This document shows positions 33,144 through 42,591 of a DNA stretch of 58,600 nucleotides, one piece after another. Numbering within the stretch: position 1 is the first letter of the stretch; the number at the start of each line of letters is the position of its first letter. Source of the DNA: an uncultured Veillonella sp. (lineage in GTDB: Bacteria; Bacillota; Negativicutes; Veillonellales; Veillonellaceae). The notes beneath the pieces were generated by a model. It was given only the letters and a program-made list of their open reading frames with translations. It did not search any database and had not been told where the DNA came from. The position numbers and the translations under genes were made by a program. The DNA is taken from NCBI GenBank assembly GCA_934202095.1, contig CAKPXN010000004.1, positions 1 through 58,600 on the forward strand, written 5' to 3'.

Positions 33144-33149
33144 TAGAAT
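33144..33149 (+). promoter_or_regulatory. Probable -10 box of poxB
   Basis: TAGAAT, 59 bases before the poxB ATG. There is no good -35 hexamer, as expected for an activator-dependent promoter with the Crp/Fnr-type site in that place. Confidence 0.5.
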
Positions 33150-33208
33150 TTATTTATACAAGAAAAATAAATATTAATCAATATTAATTATGAATTAGGA
33201 GTGATAGT

Positions 33209-34954
33209 ATGTCAAAAAAACGCATTTCAGATGTACTTATAGAAGTATTGGCCGATGCAGGCATCGAAAGAATTTATGGTATTACTGGGGATAGTTTAAA
33301 CTCGGTAAACGATAGCTTACGTCGTAATGGCAAGATTCAATTTGAACACGTGCGCCACGAAGAATCCGCAGCCTTCGCTGCTGGTGCAGAGGCTCTATTA
33401 ACAGGTAAATTAACCGTATGTGCTGGTAGCTCTGGCCCTGGTAATCTCCATTTGATCAATGGTCTATTTGATTGCCATCGCAATCGTGTACCAGTGCTCG
33501 CTATTGCCTCTCATATTCCACAATCAGAAGTTGGTCTCAATTATTTCCAAGAAACACATCCAGAAAATTTATTTAAAGAATGCTCTTGTTTTTGTGAACT
33601 CGTTTCTAATCCAAAGCAAATGCCTGAAATCCTATTCCGCGCCATGAATGCCGCAGTTGGCAATCGCGATGTAGCCGTAATCGTTCTACCTGGTGATGTA
33701 GCCGTTATGGAAACAGAGATTGATGAATTACCTACATGGTATGCGCCTAAATTGCCACGCGTACTTCCTCAATCAGAGGATATTCTTGAAATGGTCCAAC
33801 ATATAAACAATGGCAAACGCATTACACTTTTCTGTGGTGCTGGTTGTGCTGGTGCTCATGACGAGGTGGTTGCACTTGCTTCCAAATTACAAGCCCCTGT
33901 TGTACATGCTTTCAGAGGCAAAGAATGGGTTGAATGGGATAATCCTTATGATGTCGGCATGACAGGTTTGCTTGGTTATACATCTGGATATCGTGCTATT
34001 GAACAATGCGATACACTAATCATGCTAGGTACCGATTTCCCATATCGTCCATTCTATCCTGAAAATGCTAAGGTAATTCAAATAGATATCAATCCGTCCG
34101 CCCTTGGTGCACGCGTTCCATTAACACAAGGTATCATCGGTTCTGTAAAAGATACATTACACGAACTACTCCCTCATCTTACACAACGAGATGATACTGA
34201 ATTCATCGATACCGTTCGTAAAGCATACACTAAATTCCGCAATGATTTAGACAGCTATGCCGTTGCCGAACCAGATGGCGTAGCAATTCACCCTCAATAT
34301 TTCGTAAATCGCCTTAATAAATTAGCTGCTGATGATGCCATCTTTACATTCGATGTAGGCACTCCTGTTATTTGGACAGCACGCCATATCAAAACAAATG
34401 GCAAACGTCGTATCATCGGATCCTACAACCATGGTTCCATGGCCAATGCAATGATGCATGCCATCGGCGCTCAAAATGCATGTCCAAATCGCCAAGTCAT
34501 CTCCCTCTCTGGGGACGGTGGCTTCACCATGATGATGGGCGAGATGTTGTCATTAAAACAATTAAATCTTCCTATAAAAGTATTCGTATTCAACAATGAA
34601 GAACTCAGCTTCATCGCTATGGAAATGAAAGCATCTGGTTACCTAGATTATGCTACAGACTTCGTAAATCCTGATTTTGGCAAACTTGCTGAAGCAGCCG
34701 GTATCAAAGGTATTAGCATTACAAATTCTAGTGAAGTTGAGGAAAAAATTAAGGAAGCTTTAAACTATAATGAAGGTCCTGTCATTATCAACGTTCGTGT
34801 AGATAAACAAGAACTCGCTATGCCTCCAAAAATTGCATATCAACAAGCAAAAGGCTTTAGTAAATACTTAATCAATGCCATCCTTGATGGCCGTGGTACA
34901 GAACTTAAAGAAATGGCCAAAACAAACTGGATGAAATATAAATCCTTATACTAA
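33209..34954 (+). CDS. poxB: Thiamine-diphosphate-dependent pyruvate oxidase/dehydrogenase, PoxB-like
   Basis: A 581-residue three-domain ThDP enzyme closely similar to E. coli PoxB (quinone-dependent, pyruvate to acetate and CO2). Motifs include GITGDSLNSV, HEESAAFAAGAEA, NGLFDCHRNRVPVLAIASHI (FAD/ThDP region), and the ThDP motif GDGGF ending in NN (DGGFTMMMGE ... VFNN). The C-terminal GFSKYLINAILDGRG and ...MAKTNWMK resembles the membrane-binding peptide of E. coli PoxB, suggesting electron transfer to the quinone pool. ATG follows AGGAGTG. The flavin needed is made by the adjacent divergent rib operon. Oxygen-dependent POX (hydrogen peroxide forming) is less likely. Confidence 0.9.
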   Translation: MSKKRISDVLIEVLADAGIERIYGITGDSLNSVNDSLRRNGKIQFEHVRHEESAAFAAGAEALLTGKLTVCAGSSGPGNLHLINGLFDCHRNRVPVLAIASHIPQSEVGLNYFQETHPENLFKECSCFCELVSNPKQMPEILFRAMNAAVGNRDVAVIVLPGDVAVMETEIDELPTWYAPKLPRVLPQSEDILEMVQHINNGKRITLFCGAGCAGAHDEVVALASKLQAPVVHAFRGKEWVEWDNPYDVGMTGLLGYTSGYRAIEQCDTLIMLGTDFPYRPFYPENAKVIQIDINPSALGARVPLTQGIIGSVKDTLHELLPHLTQRDDTEFIDTVRKAYTKFRNDLDSYAVAEPDGVAIHPQYFVNRLNKLAADDAIFTFDVGTPVIWTARHIKTNGKRRIIGSYNHGSMANAMMHAIGAQNACPNRQVISLSGDGGFTMMMGEMLSLKQLNLPIKVFVFNNEELSFIAMEMKASGYLDYATDFVNPDFGKLAEAAGIKGISITNSSEVEEKIKEALNYNEGPVIINVRVDKQELAMPPKIAYQQAKGFSKYLINAILDGRGTELKEMAKTNWMKYKSLY

Positions 34955-34990
34955 AATCTGCCAAAATAATTAAACTGCAAAACTTTCAAA

Positions 34991-35020
34991 AAAAGGTGTC
35001 ATCAAGCGATGACACCTTTT
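34991..35020. terminator. Bidirectional terminator between poxB and polC
   Basis: AAAAGGTGTCATC pairs with GATGACACCTTTT over an AAGC loop, with A/T runs on both sides; convergent genes. Confidence 0.9.
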
Positions 35021-35042
35021 AATGTTAATCAAATTAGATGAA

Positions 35043-38000
35043 TTAGCCAAACAACGACATTTGTTCGTCTTCTGGCAAATCACCACAGCATTTAAGTTCT
35101 TTCATTGTTTCAATGATGGTAGCAGAAACCTTACAACGACGTTGCAAATCTTTTAAGGATGTAAACGGTTTTGTGTCCCGTTCTTCTACAATTGAATCAG
35201 CAACGGTTTCACCAAGTGAATCAATAGCCAAGAACGGTGGTAATAATGCGCCGTCCTTAATGCTAAAACGACGAGCACCGGAATGCTGAATATCTACATT
35301 GATAAATCGATATCCCCGTTGATACATTTCCATGGATACTTCTAGGGCGGACATCAAATCCTTTTCCTTAGGGCTGGCACCACGATCAAGAGCTTTAATA
35401 CGATTAAATTCTTTCAATTGTGTATTCAAATCACCGGTCATGATCCGTAAATCAAAAGCTTTTGCACGGATGGAGAAATAGGCAGCGTAGAATGCCAACG
35501 GATGATATACCTTAAACCACGCAATGCGGAAGGCCATCATAACGTAAGCAACCGCATGAGCACGAGGGAATAGATAGGAAATCTTTTTACAAGACTCAAT
35601 AAACCATTCAGGAATATTATTTTCTCGCATTTCTTTTTCAAATTCCGTAGTCGCCTGCCCTTGTTTATTTCTCTTTTCAATGCCCTTCCCTTTACGAACA
35701 TTTTCCATGACGAAGAAACTGTTTTTCTTATTCATGCCACGATGAATCAAAAAGTTCATTACGTCATCACGAGTGGAAATGGCTTCGTTCAATTTACAAG
35801 TACCATTTTTAATGAGTTCCTGTGCATTGTCGAGCCATACATTCGTACCATGGGAGAAACCTGAAATACGAACAAGGTCAGAGAACGTTTGCGGTCTAGA
35901 ATCCTCTAGCATGCCCCGTACAAATTTCGTACCACATTCCGGTACGGCAAGGCTCGCTACTTGGTCCCCTTGCAACTGTTCCGGTGTCAATCCAATACCC
36001 TCAGTTGATGAGAACAAACTAAGCGTTTTAGGATCATCAAAAGGAATTGTTTTTGCATCGATACCTGTCAAATCCTCCAACATACGAATAATCGTCGGAT
36101 CATCATGGCCCAGAATATCGAGTTTTGTCATACGCCCTTCAATAGAGTGATAGTCAAAGTGCGTCGTTAATACGCCACTCTCTTTTTTATTAGCCGGATG
36201 CTGAATCGGTGTAAAATGGTGCACATCCATATCACGCGGACAAACCATGATGCCACCCGGATGTTGGCCTGTCGTATTTTTTACATTTGTGAACCCTTTT
36301 GCCAGGTGCTCAAGGAATCCACTGCGAGCCTGAATATTTCTTAGCTCTGCATATTTCTTCACATACCCAAACGCAGTCTTATCTGCAATGGTACCAATAG
36401 TACCGGCCTTAAATACATTATCACGTCCGAACAATTCTTCCGTGTACTTATGAGCCTTCGCTTGGTAATCACCAGAGAAATTCAAATCGATATCTGGAAC
36501 CTTATCGCCTTCGAAACCAAGGAAGATAGCAAATGGAATGTCATGGCCATTTGTTTGTAATGGATGACCGCAATTAGGACAATCACGACGCGGTAAATCG
36601 AATCCACCGGCGTATTCACCATTTTCATAAAATTCCGACCACTTACATTCAGGACAAATATAATGCGGTGGCAATGGATTTACTTCCGTAATCTCCGACA
36701 TGGTCGCTGCAAAGGACGAGCCTACAGAACCACGAGAACCTACGAGATAACCATCATCGAGCGATTTTTTTACTAACTTATGAGCGATATAGTAAAGCAC
36801 GCCATAACCATTGCTGATGATACAATCGAGCTCATAATCTAGGCGTTCCTGTACGACACGAGGCAATGGATCACCATAAATCTTCTTTGCATTTACATAG
36901 CACATTTCTGTGAAAGCTTCATCAGCCCCTTCGATTTTAGGTGAATATGTACCGTCTGGCACTGGTTTAATGTCCTCAATACTATCGTTAATAGCCCGTG
37001 TATTCGCCACAACAACCTCATAAGCTTTTTCTTCACTCAAATATGGGAATGAAGCTAACATTTCATCGGTAGTACGCAAATGTAAATCCGGTTGTTCATC
37101 CGCATCAGGGAACCCACAAGCTGTTAACATAATTTCGCGATAAATCTTTTCCTCTGGCGTTAAATAATGGACGTCACAGGTGGCACATACACGTTTATTG
37201 AGGGCTTCGCCTAATTCAATAACCGTCTTATTCATATCAATAAGAGCTTGTTCATCTGGAACAATACCCTTGCGAATTAAGAATGTATTATTCGTATGAG
37301 GTTGAATTTCAAGGTAATCATAGAATGACGCAATCGTTAATAACTCTTCTTTAGAAGAACCTTTAACGATAGCTTGCATCAATTCACCAGCTTCACAGGC
37401 AGATCCTATGAGAATACCTTCACGATGTTCTTCAATGATGGAACGAGGCAAACGAGGTCTCCGTTTATAGTATTCCAAATGAGATATGGAAATCATTTTA
37501 TACAGATTCCGTAAGCCCACCATGTTTTGAGCTAACAAAATAATATGATAACGAGGTGCTTCGTCTTTCCGTTTTACAACGTCTAAGGATAATTCCTTTT
37601 CTAAATCCGCATCATCAACGAGATACCCTTCAACGCCATAAATAACCTTAACACCTAGTTCTTTACCAAGTGCTTGTGCTTCAGGAAAGGCTTGTACAAC
37701 ACCATGGTCCGTAATGGCAACCGCAGGATGGCCCCATTTTTTAACGGTTTTAAATAAATCCTTAATCGATACGAGTGCATCTTTATCACTCATTTTAGTA
37801 TGGAGATGAAGCTCAACACGAGAATCTGGTCTGTCTTCTGTCCGTTCATTTGTATTGTCTTCTTCGATAGCTTCGATACTACGTATAGATAAAATATAGT
37901 CCTTATCAAATCGATCATCAAAGTTGACACTACCTTGAACGCGCACCTTTTGCAATTTCTTTAATTGCTTTAATAAGGTCTCCCCTTCTTCTGGACTATT

Positions 38001-38768
38001 CGTAAATTTGATAAACTTCATACTGTTCGTATCATCTACGATACTGCCATTTACGATACTTTTACCAGTCCTAGTATCGCGTTTATCAAGGCCAACGAAC
38101 ACACCTTCAAAAATGACACTTGGTGTTTCTACGGTGCCCATGATACTAGAGGTCGTGCCCTCAATGCGTGGACCTAAAATCATACCCTCATCAGTAGGTG
38201 CATCCTTAGGAGCCCGTTGTGGATATTTCTTGCCCCCTTTGTGTTGATGTCCGCTATTAGCTGAAGATGCAGATGATGAGCTACTAGATACAGATGGATT
38301 TCTTGTGGTTACAGACTCATACGATGTGGGGTCTGGATTAAAATAGTCCAATTCCACTGCATCCATAAATGGTACAAACTCATCTGCATAATCAATTTCA
38401 TCATCGTTATTACCAGCGAAGGATTTTCCTCTCTCTGGCATGTTTTCTTCCTCTAATTTTTGACGATGTGCTTCAACATCTTCAATAAATTCACCTACAC
38501 CACACCCGCCTGCATAATAGTACGGTGCAAATTCTTCATCATCGTCATCTACCTTCCACGCAAAGCAGCAAGACGTAGTTGCATTGGTAGGAATCGTATC
38601 AAAGGAAATATTTTTTTCTTTGTACCAAGCAGCTAATCGTTCTTGTAATGACACTAATGTTTTAAACGCTGAATCTGCTGCTTGTATGGTTACCTGTTTA
38701 TCATCACAATTCACATAGAAAGCAGGTTTACTATTCTGTTTTGGTACTACTCGATAACGTACTTTCAT
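35043..38768 (-). CDS. polC: DNA polymerase III alpha subunit, PolC type, lacking the proofreading exonuclease
   Basis: The replicative polymerase, 1241 residues instead of about 1440 for B. subtilis PolC. In order: N-terminal region with an acidic, Ser-rich low-complexity part (about 70-195), an OB fold (about 215-300), PHP domain (318-535), zinc-binding CPEC...CPNC of the polymerase insert, catalytic PDIDLNFSG, and the C-terminal part ending in a QMSLFG beta-clamp-binding motif. The DEDDh exonuclease that normally interrupts the PHP domain is absent: VEGYLVDDADLEKE (379-392) runs almost directly into YHIILLAQNM (407-416). PHP ligands H321, H323, D328, H347, E380, H408, C458, D532 and H534 are present by pattern. 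Stop lies in the end of a QMSLFG tail. Transcribed after holA with a 2-base gap. Confidence 0.95.
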   Translation of the reverse strand: MKVRYRVVPKQNSKPAFYVNCDDKQVTIQAADSAFKTLVSLQERLAAWYKEKNISFDTIPTNATTSCCFAWKVDDDDEEFAPYYYAGGCGVGEFIEDVEAHRQKLEEENMPERGKSFAGNNDDEIDYADEFVPFMDAVELDYFNPDPTSYESVTTRNPSVSSSSSSASSANSGHQHKGGKKYPQRAPKDAPTDEGMILGPRIEGTTSSIMGTVETPSVIFEGVFVGLDKRDTRTGKSIVNGSIVDDTNSMKFIKFTNSPEEGETLLKQLKKLQKVRVQGSVNFDDRFDKDYILSIRSIEAIEEDNTNERTEDRPDSRVELHLHTKMSDKDALVSIKDLFKTVKKWGHPAVAITDHGVVQAFPEAQALGKELGVKVIYGVEGYLVDDADLEKELSLDVVKRKDEAPRYHIILLAQNMVGLRNLYKMISISHLEYYKRRPRLPRSIIEEHREGILIGSACEAGELMQAIVKGSSKEELLTIASFYDYLEIQPHTNNTFLIRKGIVPDEQALIDMNKTVIELGEALNKRVCATCDVHYLTPEEKIYREIMLTACGFPDADEQPDLHLRTTDEMLASFPYLSEEKAYEVVVANTRAINDSIEDIKPVPDGTYSPKIEGADEAFTEMCYVNAKKIYGDPLPRVVQERLDYELDCIISNGYGVLYYIAHKLVKKSLDDGYLVGSRGSVGSSFAATMSEITEVNPLPPHYICPECKWSEFYENGEYAGGFDLPRRDCPNCGHPLQTNGHDIPFAIFLGFEGDKVPDIDLNFSGDYQAKAHKYTEELFGRDNVFKAGTIGTIADKTAFGYVKKYAELRNIQARSGFLEHLAKGFTNVKNTTGQHPGGIMVCPRDMDVHHFTPIQHPANKKESGVLTTHFDYHSIEGRMTKLDILGHDDPTIIRMLEDLTGIDAKTIPFDDPKTLSLFSSTEGIGLTPEQLQGDQVASLAVPECGTKFVRGMLEDSRPQTFSDLVRISGFSHGTNVWLDNAQELIKNGTCKLNEAISTRDDVMNFLIHRGMNKKNSFFVMENVRKGKGIEKRNKQGQATTEFEKEMRENNIPEWFIESCKKISYLFPRAHAVAYVMMAFRIAWFKVYHPLAFYAAYFSIRAKAFDLRIMTGDLNTQLKEFNRIKALDRGASPKEKDLMSALEVSMEMYQRGYRFINVDIQHSGARRFSIKDGALLPPFLAIDSLGETVADSIVEERDTKPFTSLKDLQRRCKVSATIIETMKELKCCGDLPEDEQMSLFG

Positions 38769-38770
38769 TT

Positions 38771-39751
38771 TTATCCCTTATACCCACAATAGGTCAAACA
38801 TAAATCCCTAAATCGCCACATATCCCCTTTGCTTGTGCGACTATCTAATATAACCTCATATAATCCTTTTAAGAGTTCTTTTAAAGCCTTTATAGAAATA
38901 CGTGAACTTGCTTCATAGGCCAATTTTATAGGGTATGACTTATAAGAGGCCCCATTTTCTTTACAAAAATTTTCTACCTGTTTAGCTGTCATACCTGCAG
39001 CACGACATTCGCTTACCAATAATTGGAGCCGCAATTGCCCTTCGATATAGCCCATGGCGCGATCGATTTCTTTATAGCTAAACATAAACGGAAATAATTC
39101 TAATAAGGTATTCACATCTTGTTTTAATAAAGCTTCTTTAAAGGTAAAGATATTTTTAGCTCCATAATTACTGCTATGTTCCATTAAAAAGGATCTATCG
39201 ATTTTCTTATGATTCCCTAATAACAGAAAATATAGATCAAACTCGGTACGCATAAACGCAACCGGCACATCTTTCCATAATTCCAATAGATGAGATAGAT
39301 AATCGTGCCCATCAGGCGTTAGCGTATATCCATTAGAGGTGCAATACTGACGAATCCACATCAATAAATCGTCACCTTCTAATCGCTTACATTCCTTATT
39401 AGGAATAGATTCTAATATCTTTTTATTTTGTTTTAATCGTTTATCCACCATATCGTGATAGATAAGTAGTACTGGATTATCACCGGTATAATTCATCAGT
39501 AAATCGGCCAGTGCATCCCATTCTTGACTCTCTTTTTGGCCTGCTTTTTTCAAGATAGGTAGATTGATAAGACAAAATACCTTGGCATCGCCAAATAAAG
39601 AATCCTCCATCAATTGTTCTGATATTTTGGAAGGACCTGCTTCATCATGCAATACGCACACATCTAGATTTTTATGAGATAAGAAAAACTTTTGTTTCTC
39701 TTCTTCTATGAGTTGTGGTTCATTACCATAGATTAGATATACTTGATTCAT
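38771..39751 (-). CDS. holA: DNA polymerase III delta subunit
   Basis: The clamp-loader wrench that opens the beta clamp. With the start at 39751 (AAAGGAGGA precedes it on the minus strand) the protein is 326 residues and begins MNQVYLIYGNEPQLIEEE. Delta family features: the N-terminal YLIYGNE, a central region with LLMWIRQYC, and the helical C-terminal domain (LKELLKGLYEVILDSRTS...CLTYC). Longer frames to 39802 would overlap comEC and lack a ribosome binding site. It sits between comEC and polC. Confidence 0.9.
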   Translation of the reverse strand: MNQVYLIYGNEPQLIEEEKQKFFLSHKNLDVCVLHDEAGPSKISEQLMEDSLFGDAKVFCLINLPILKKAGQKESQEWDALADLLMNYTGDNPVLLIYHDMVDKRLKQNKKILESIPNKECKRLEGDDLLMWIRQYCTSNGYTLTPDGHDYLSHLLELWKDVPVAFMRTEFDLYFLLLGNHKKIDRSFLMEHSSNYGAKNIFTFKEALLKQDVNTLLELFPFMFSYKEIDRAMGYIEGQLRLQLLVSECRAAGMTAKQVENFCKENGASYKSYPIKLAYEASSRISIKALKELLKGLYEVILDSRTSKGDMWRFRDLCLTYCGYKG

Positions 39752-39765
39752 CGCCAGTCCTCCTT

Positions 39766-41958
39766 TCATAATCGATAATCCGGAATATATTGATAGCCCC
39801 ATAAATGAACATGTTCTGCATCGGGATCAATGTCTCGCATCGCGCCTCGAGGCATGCTAACAAGCACAGGACGATTCGAATGTAATGCTATAATTTGATT
39901 CACCATATACGACTGAGAGGTAATCAAAATAGTGTTCCTCATATCATTTAATTGTAATTTTTTTTCACCATTTTGTCTATTATAGACCATCACAGACGAT
40001 ATATCATTTTTGTATAAAACAGTATTTTTACCTGTGGATTGAAATCGTTTGACCTGCACATTTTTCAATGGTATACCAAAGCTTTGCAATCCATTTCTTA
40101 CACGAATTTCACTAGCTTTCATAGGAATAGCATCAGGCGTATCAATATATACCATAGCCATTTTTTCATAGGGCTTAACAATGAGGAATGCATTTGACTG
40201 TTTCATAGGTACAATATGCAAAATCGTTTCATTCCTATATAAAATACCACTATAAGCTATGACAATTATGCCGATTCCCATAAGTACAATTCCTTTTGTG
40301 AAAGTTCTAAATCTAAGCTTTAATGAGACTAGGTTAATATATAGTAATCCAACACATCCATAGTATAACCCCCCTAATGTGGAAGAAATGGTACCTATCC
40401 ACCATAGACATATAGAACTGTTAGCGAGGTGCGCATTTGCATATAAACATATAGTTAATACCCAGTCGATTACGTTCCACACCATACCTATTGGTATAAG
40501 TAAGGATATTATTGTACAACCAAATAACATAACAATAGCTATATCAAGTAAAGGTGTAATAATAATAGCTGCAAAGAGACTTGCTAAACTCAAATAGTGA
40601 AAATAATAAAGTTGAAATGGTATCAATAAAAGCTGTGCACTGATGCAGAGTACTAATGGAGCTTTCACAATCGGTGGCAATACTGTGATCCATCGATATA
40701 ATGGCATACCAAATAATAAGAGTCCATAAGTGGCACCAAAGGATAGCTGAAAGCTCACGTCTAATATAAGTAACGGATCATATAATAAAAATAGTATAGC
40801 CGTCACGGCCAATCCTTGTTTCGCCGTATACATTCGACCTTTTAAATAGGCTAAAGCAAGCCAAATTCCCATTATGGTAGAACGCACAACAGGTGCACTA
40901 AAGCCAACCACTATACAATAAAAGATAGATATTATAATACCACCCATCATAGCATATCGTTTTCTAATACGACCTAATCTACATAGCACATATACAATAG
41001 AAAATAACAGTGCAATATGGGACCCCGATATAGATAAAATATGAATGATACCGGTGTAGCCAAATTGACGCAGCACATCTTGACCTAATTCTCCATAGTG
41101 GCCACCTAAAACTAAGGCAATTCCAAGCCATTTAGTTGTATCTGATAGATAACGTTCCATCAATACTTCAACAGCACTACGCATCGAATCAATTATGTGA
41201 AGGCACCGTTGATAATAACCGATATAAGAATCTATCTTATACTGTTTAAGAGTATGTAAGTCCACTACCTTATAGGTACCATCAAATATGGCGCCCATAT
41301 CTTCATTACGAATTGCCTTATTTCGCTTATCAATAGTGCCTCGCTCTTCTGTCAAATAGAGAGATTTAGGCGTACCATGAACGATAATGGAATCCCCCAT
41401 ATGAAGATGTGTGGAATTTTCTTGTATTGTTACTCTAATATGTCCATCGGCCTTAATATGCACGCCTTTTGCCGTATCCTTGTATGGCACTAACCCTAAC
41501 AGTACAGCACTAAATGATTTATATTCTTTTCCATCGATTACTTTTAGATCTACCGGAGAATCAATGAGTAGTGCATATTCGCCTTCTTGTGATAAAAAGA
41601 ATTTACTATGTCCTACATACTGATTAATTTGATGGTTTACATGTACAAATGATACGCCACCTAATACACATGAGATGATGCAGGTTACAACTATATATTT
41701 AATTGACAAAGACGATTGTAACCTATAGCGAGCCACAGCTTTAACCAATGTATATAGTAAATAGCCAGCAGCACCAAACATACAATACCAACTCGTATCG
41801 AGCAATACATAATGCGAGCTATAGGCACATAAAATGCCTAATATGATACCACTGAGTATACAATGGGCTATCTCCGAATAGGTGATGAGCATATTCAGGG
41901 TCAAATAGATAGGTAGATTAGACTGTAATTTTCTCGCGTATCTTCTTAAATAATCCAT
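39766..41958 (-). CDS. comEC: ComEC/Rec2 DNA-uptake channel with degenerate C-terminal domain
   Basis: The inner-membrane channel for transforming DNA. The 730 residues start with a cytosolic/periplasmic OB-like (DUF4131) part after two hydrophobic segments (about 24-100), then the Competence domain with the signature region LVLGGHYGELG...GYTGIIHILSISGSHIAL and about eight transmembrane segments. The C-terminal part (about 560-730) begins like the metallo-beta-lactamase-like domain (LHIVPMKQSNAFLIV, MVYIDTP) but has no HxHxDH motif, so nuclease-type activity there seems lost. Overlaps comEA by 41 bases if started at 41958; a later ATG at 41892 lacks a ribosome binding site. Confidence 0.9.
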   Translation of the reverse strand: MDYLRRYARKLQSNLPIYLTLNMLITYSEIAHCILSGIILGILCAYSSHYVLLDTSWYCMFGAAGYLLYTLVKAVARYRLQSSLSIKYIVVTCIISCVLGGVSFVHVNHQINQYVGHSKFFLSQEGEYALLIDSPVDLKVIDGKEYKSFSAVLLGLVPYKDTAKGVHIKADGHIRVTIQENSTHLHMGDSIIVHGTPKSLYLTEERGTIDKRNKAIRNEDMGAIFDGTYKVVDLHTLKQYKIDSYIGYYQRCLHIIDSMRSAVEVLMERYLSDTTKWLGIALVLGGHYGELGQDVLRQFGYTGIIHILSISGSHIALLFSIVYVLCRLGRIRKRYAMMGGIIISIFYCIVVGFSAPVVRSTIMGIWLALAYLKGRMYTAKQGLAVTAILFLLYDPLLILDVSFQLSFGATYGLLLFGMPLYRWITVLPPIVKAPLVLCISAQLLLIPFQLYYFHYLSLASLFAAIIITPLLDIAIVMLFGCTIISLLIPIGMVWNVIDWVLTICLYANAHLANSSICLWWIGTISSTLGGLYYGCVGLLYINLVSLKLRFRTFTKGIVLMGIGIIVIAYSGILYRNETILHIVPMKQSNAFLIVKPYEKMAMVYIDTPDAIPMKASEIRVRNGLQSFGIPLKNVQVKRFQSTGKNTVLYKNDISSVMVYNRQNGEKKLQLNDMRNTILITSQSYMVNQIIALHSNRPVLVSMPRGAMRDIDPDAEHVHLWGYQYIPDYRL

Positions 41959-42550
41959 CGCCGATACCTTTGACGTGCTTAATATCCTCTATAGATGTAA
42001 AAGCGCCCTTACTTTGACGATACTCTTCAATACGTTTTGCCATGGTTGGCCCAATTCCAGGTAGTGAATCGAGTTCTTTAACGGTAGCCGTGTTAATATT
42101 AATCTTTTGATTTCGTAGTAATGATTCAGGATTTCCGTGAAAGTTAAATTTGATGTGAATATGTTGTCCACCTGTCACAGTCTCTGCTAAATTGATGGAC
42201 TCTATATCTCCATATGGTAGTGCACCTCCAGCCCCTTTTATAACATCGCCAATTGTCGAGCTAGATGACACCTTATACAGTCCTGGCGATTGAATAGCGC
42301 CGGTTATATACACAATACTATCCTTACCATCCTCCTGTTGTGATTCTCTTTGATTTATATCACCATTCATAGAAAGGGGCGTATTATCCTGTTGTTCAGT
42401 TGTATTCCCCTTTGTCGTATCAGCGGCTAATACAGATGAATCTGGCATTATGGGGCTTCCTTCTGTTATAATAGGCCATAGGAAATAAATTCCTACTAAA
42501 ATACACAGGATTATTACAATCCACTTATGTGACATAATAAGTTGTTTCAT
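41918..42550 (-). CDS. comEA: ComEA DNA receptor
   Basis: The membrane-anchored double-strand DNA receptor of competence. With the start at 42550 (AGGAGG precedes it on the minus strand) there are 210 residues: transmembrane segment about 9-26, a variable linker with Gln/Thr/Asn-rich text, an SLBB-like domain (77-135, YITGAIQSPGLY) and two helix-hairpin-helix motifs (149-209, with NINTATVKELDSLPGIGPTMA and VKGIGDGLFKKI). First gene of the comEA-comEC-holA-polC unit. Confidence 0.94.
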   Translation of the reverse strand: MKQLIMSHKWIVIILCILVGIYFLWPIITEGSPIMPDSSVLAADTTKGNTTEQQDNTPLSMNGDINQRESQQEDGKDSIVYITGAIQSPGLYKVSSSSTIGDVIKGAGGALPYGDIESINLAETVTGGQHIHIKFNFHGNPESLLRNQKININTATVKELDSLPGIGPTMAKRIEEYRQSKGAFTSIEDIKHVKGIGDGLFKKIREKITV

Positions 42551-42591
42551 ATGGTCACCTCCTACTACTAGAGTTTCCATATACAACAAAG

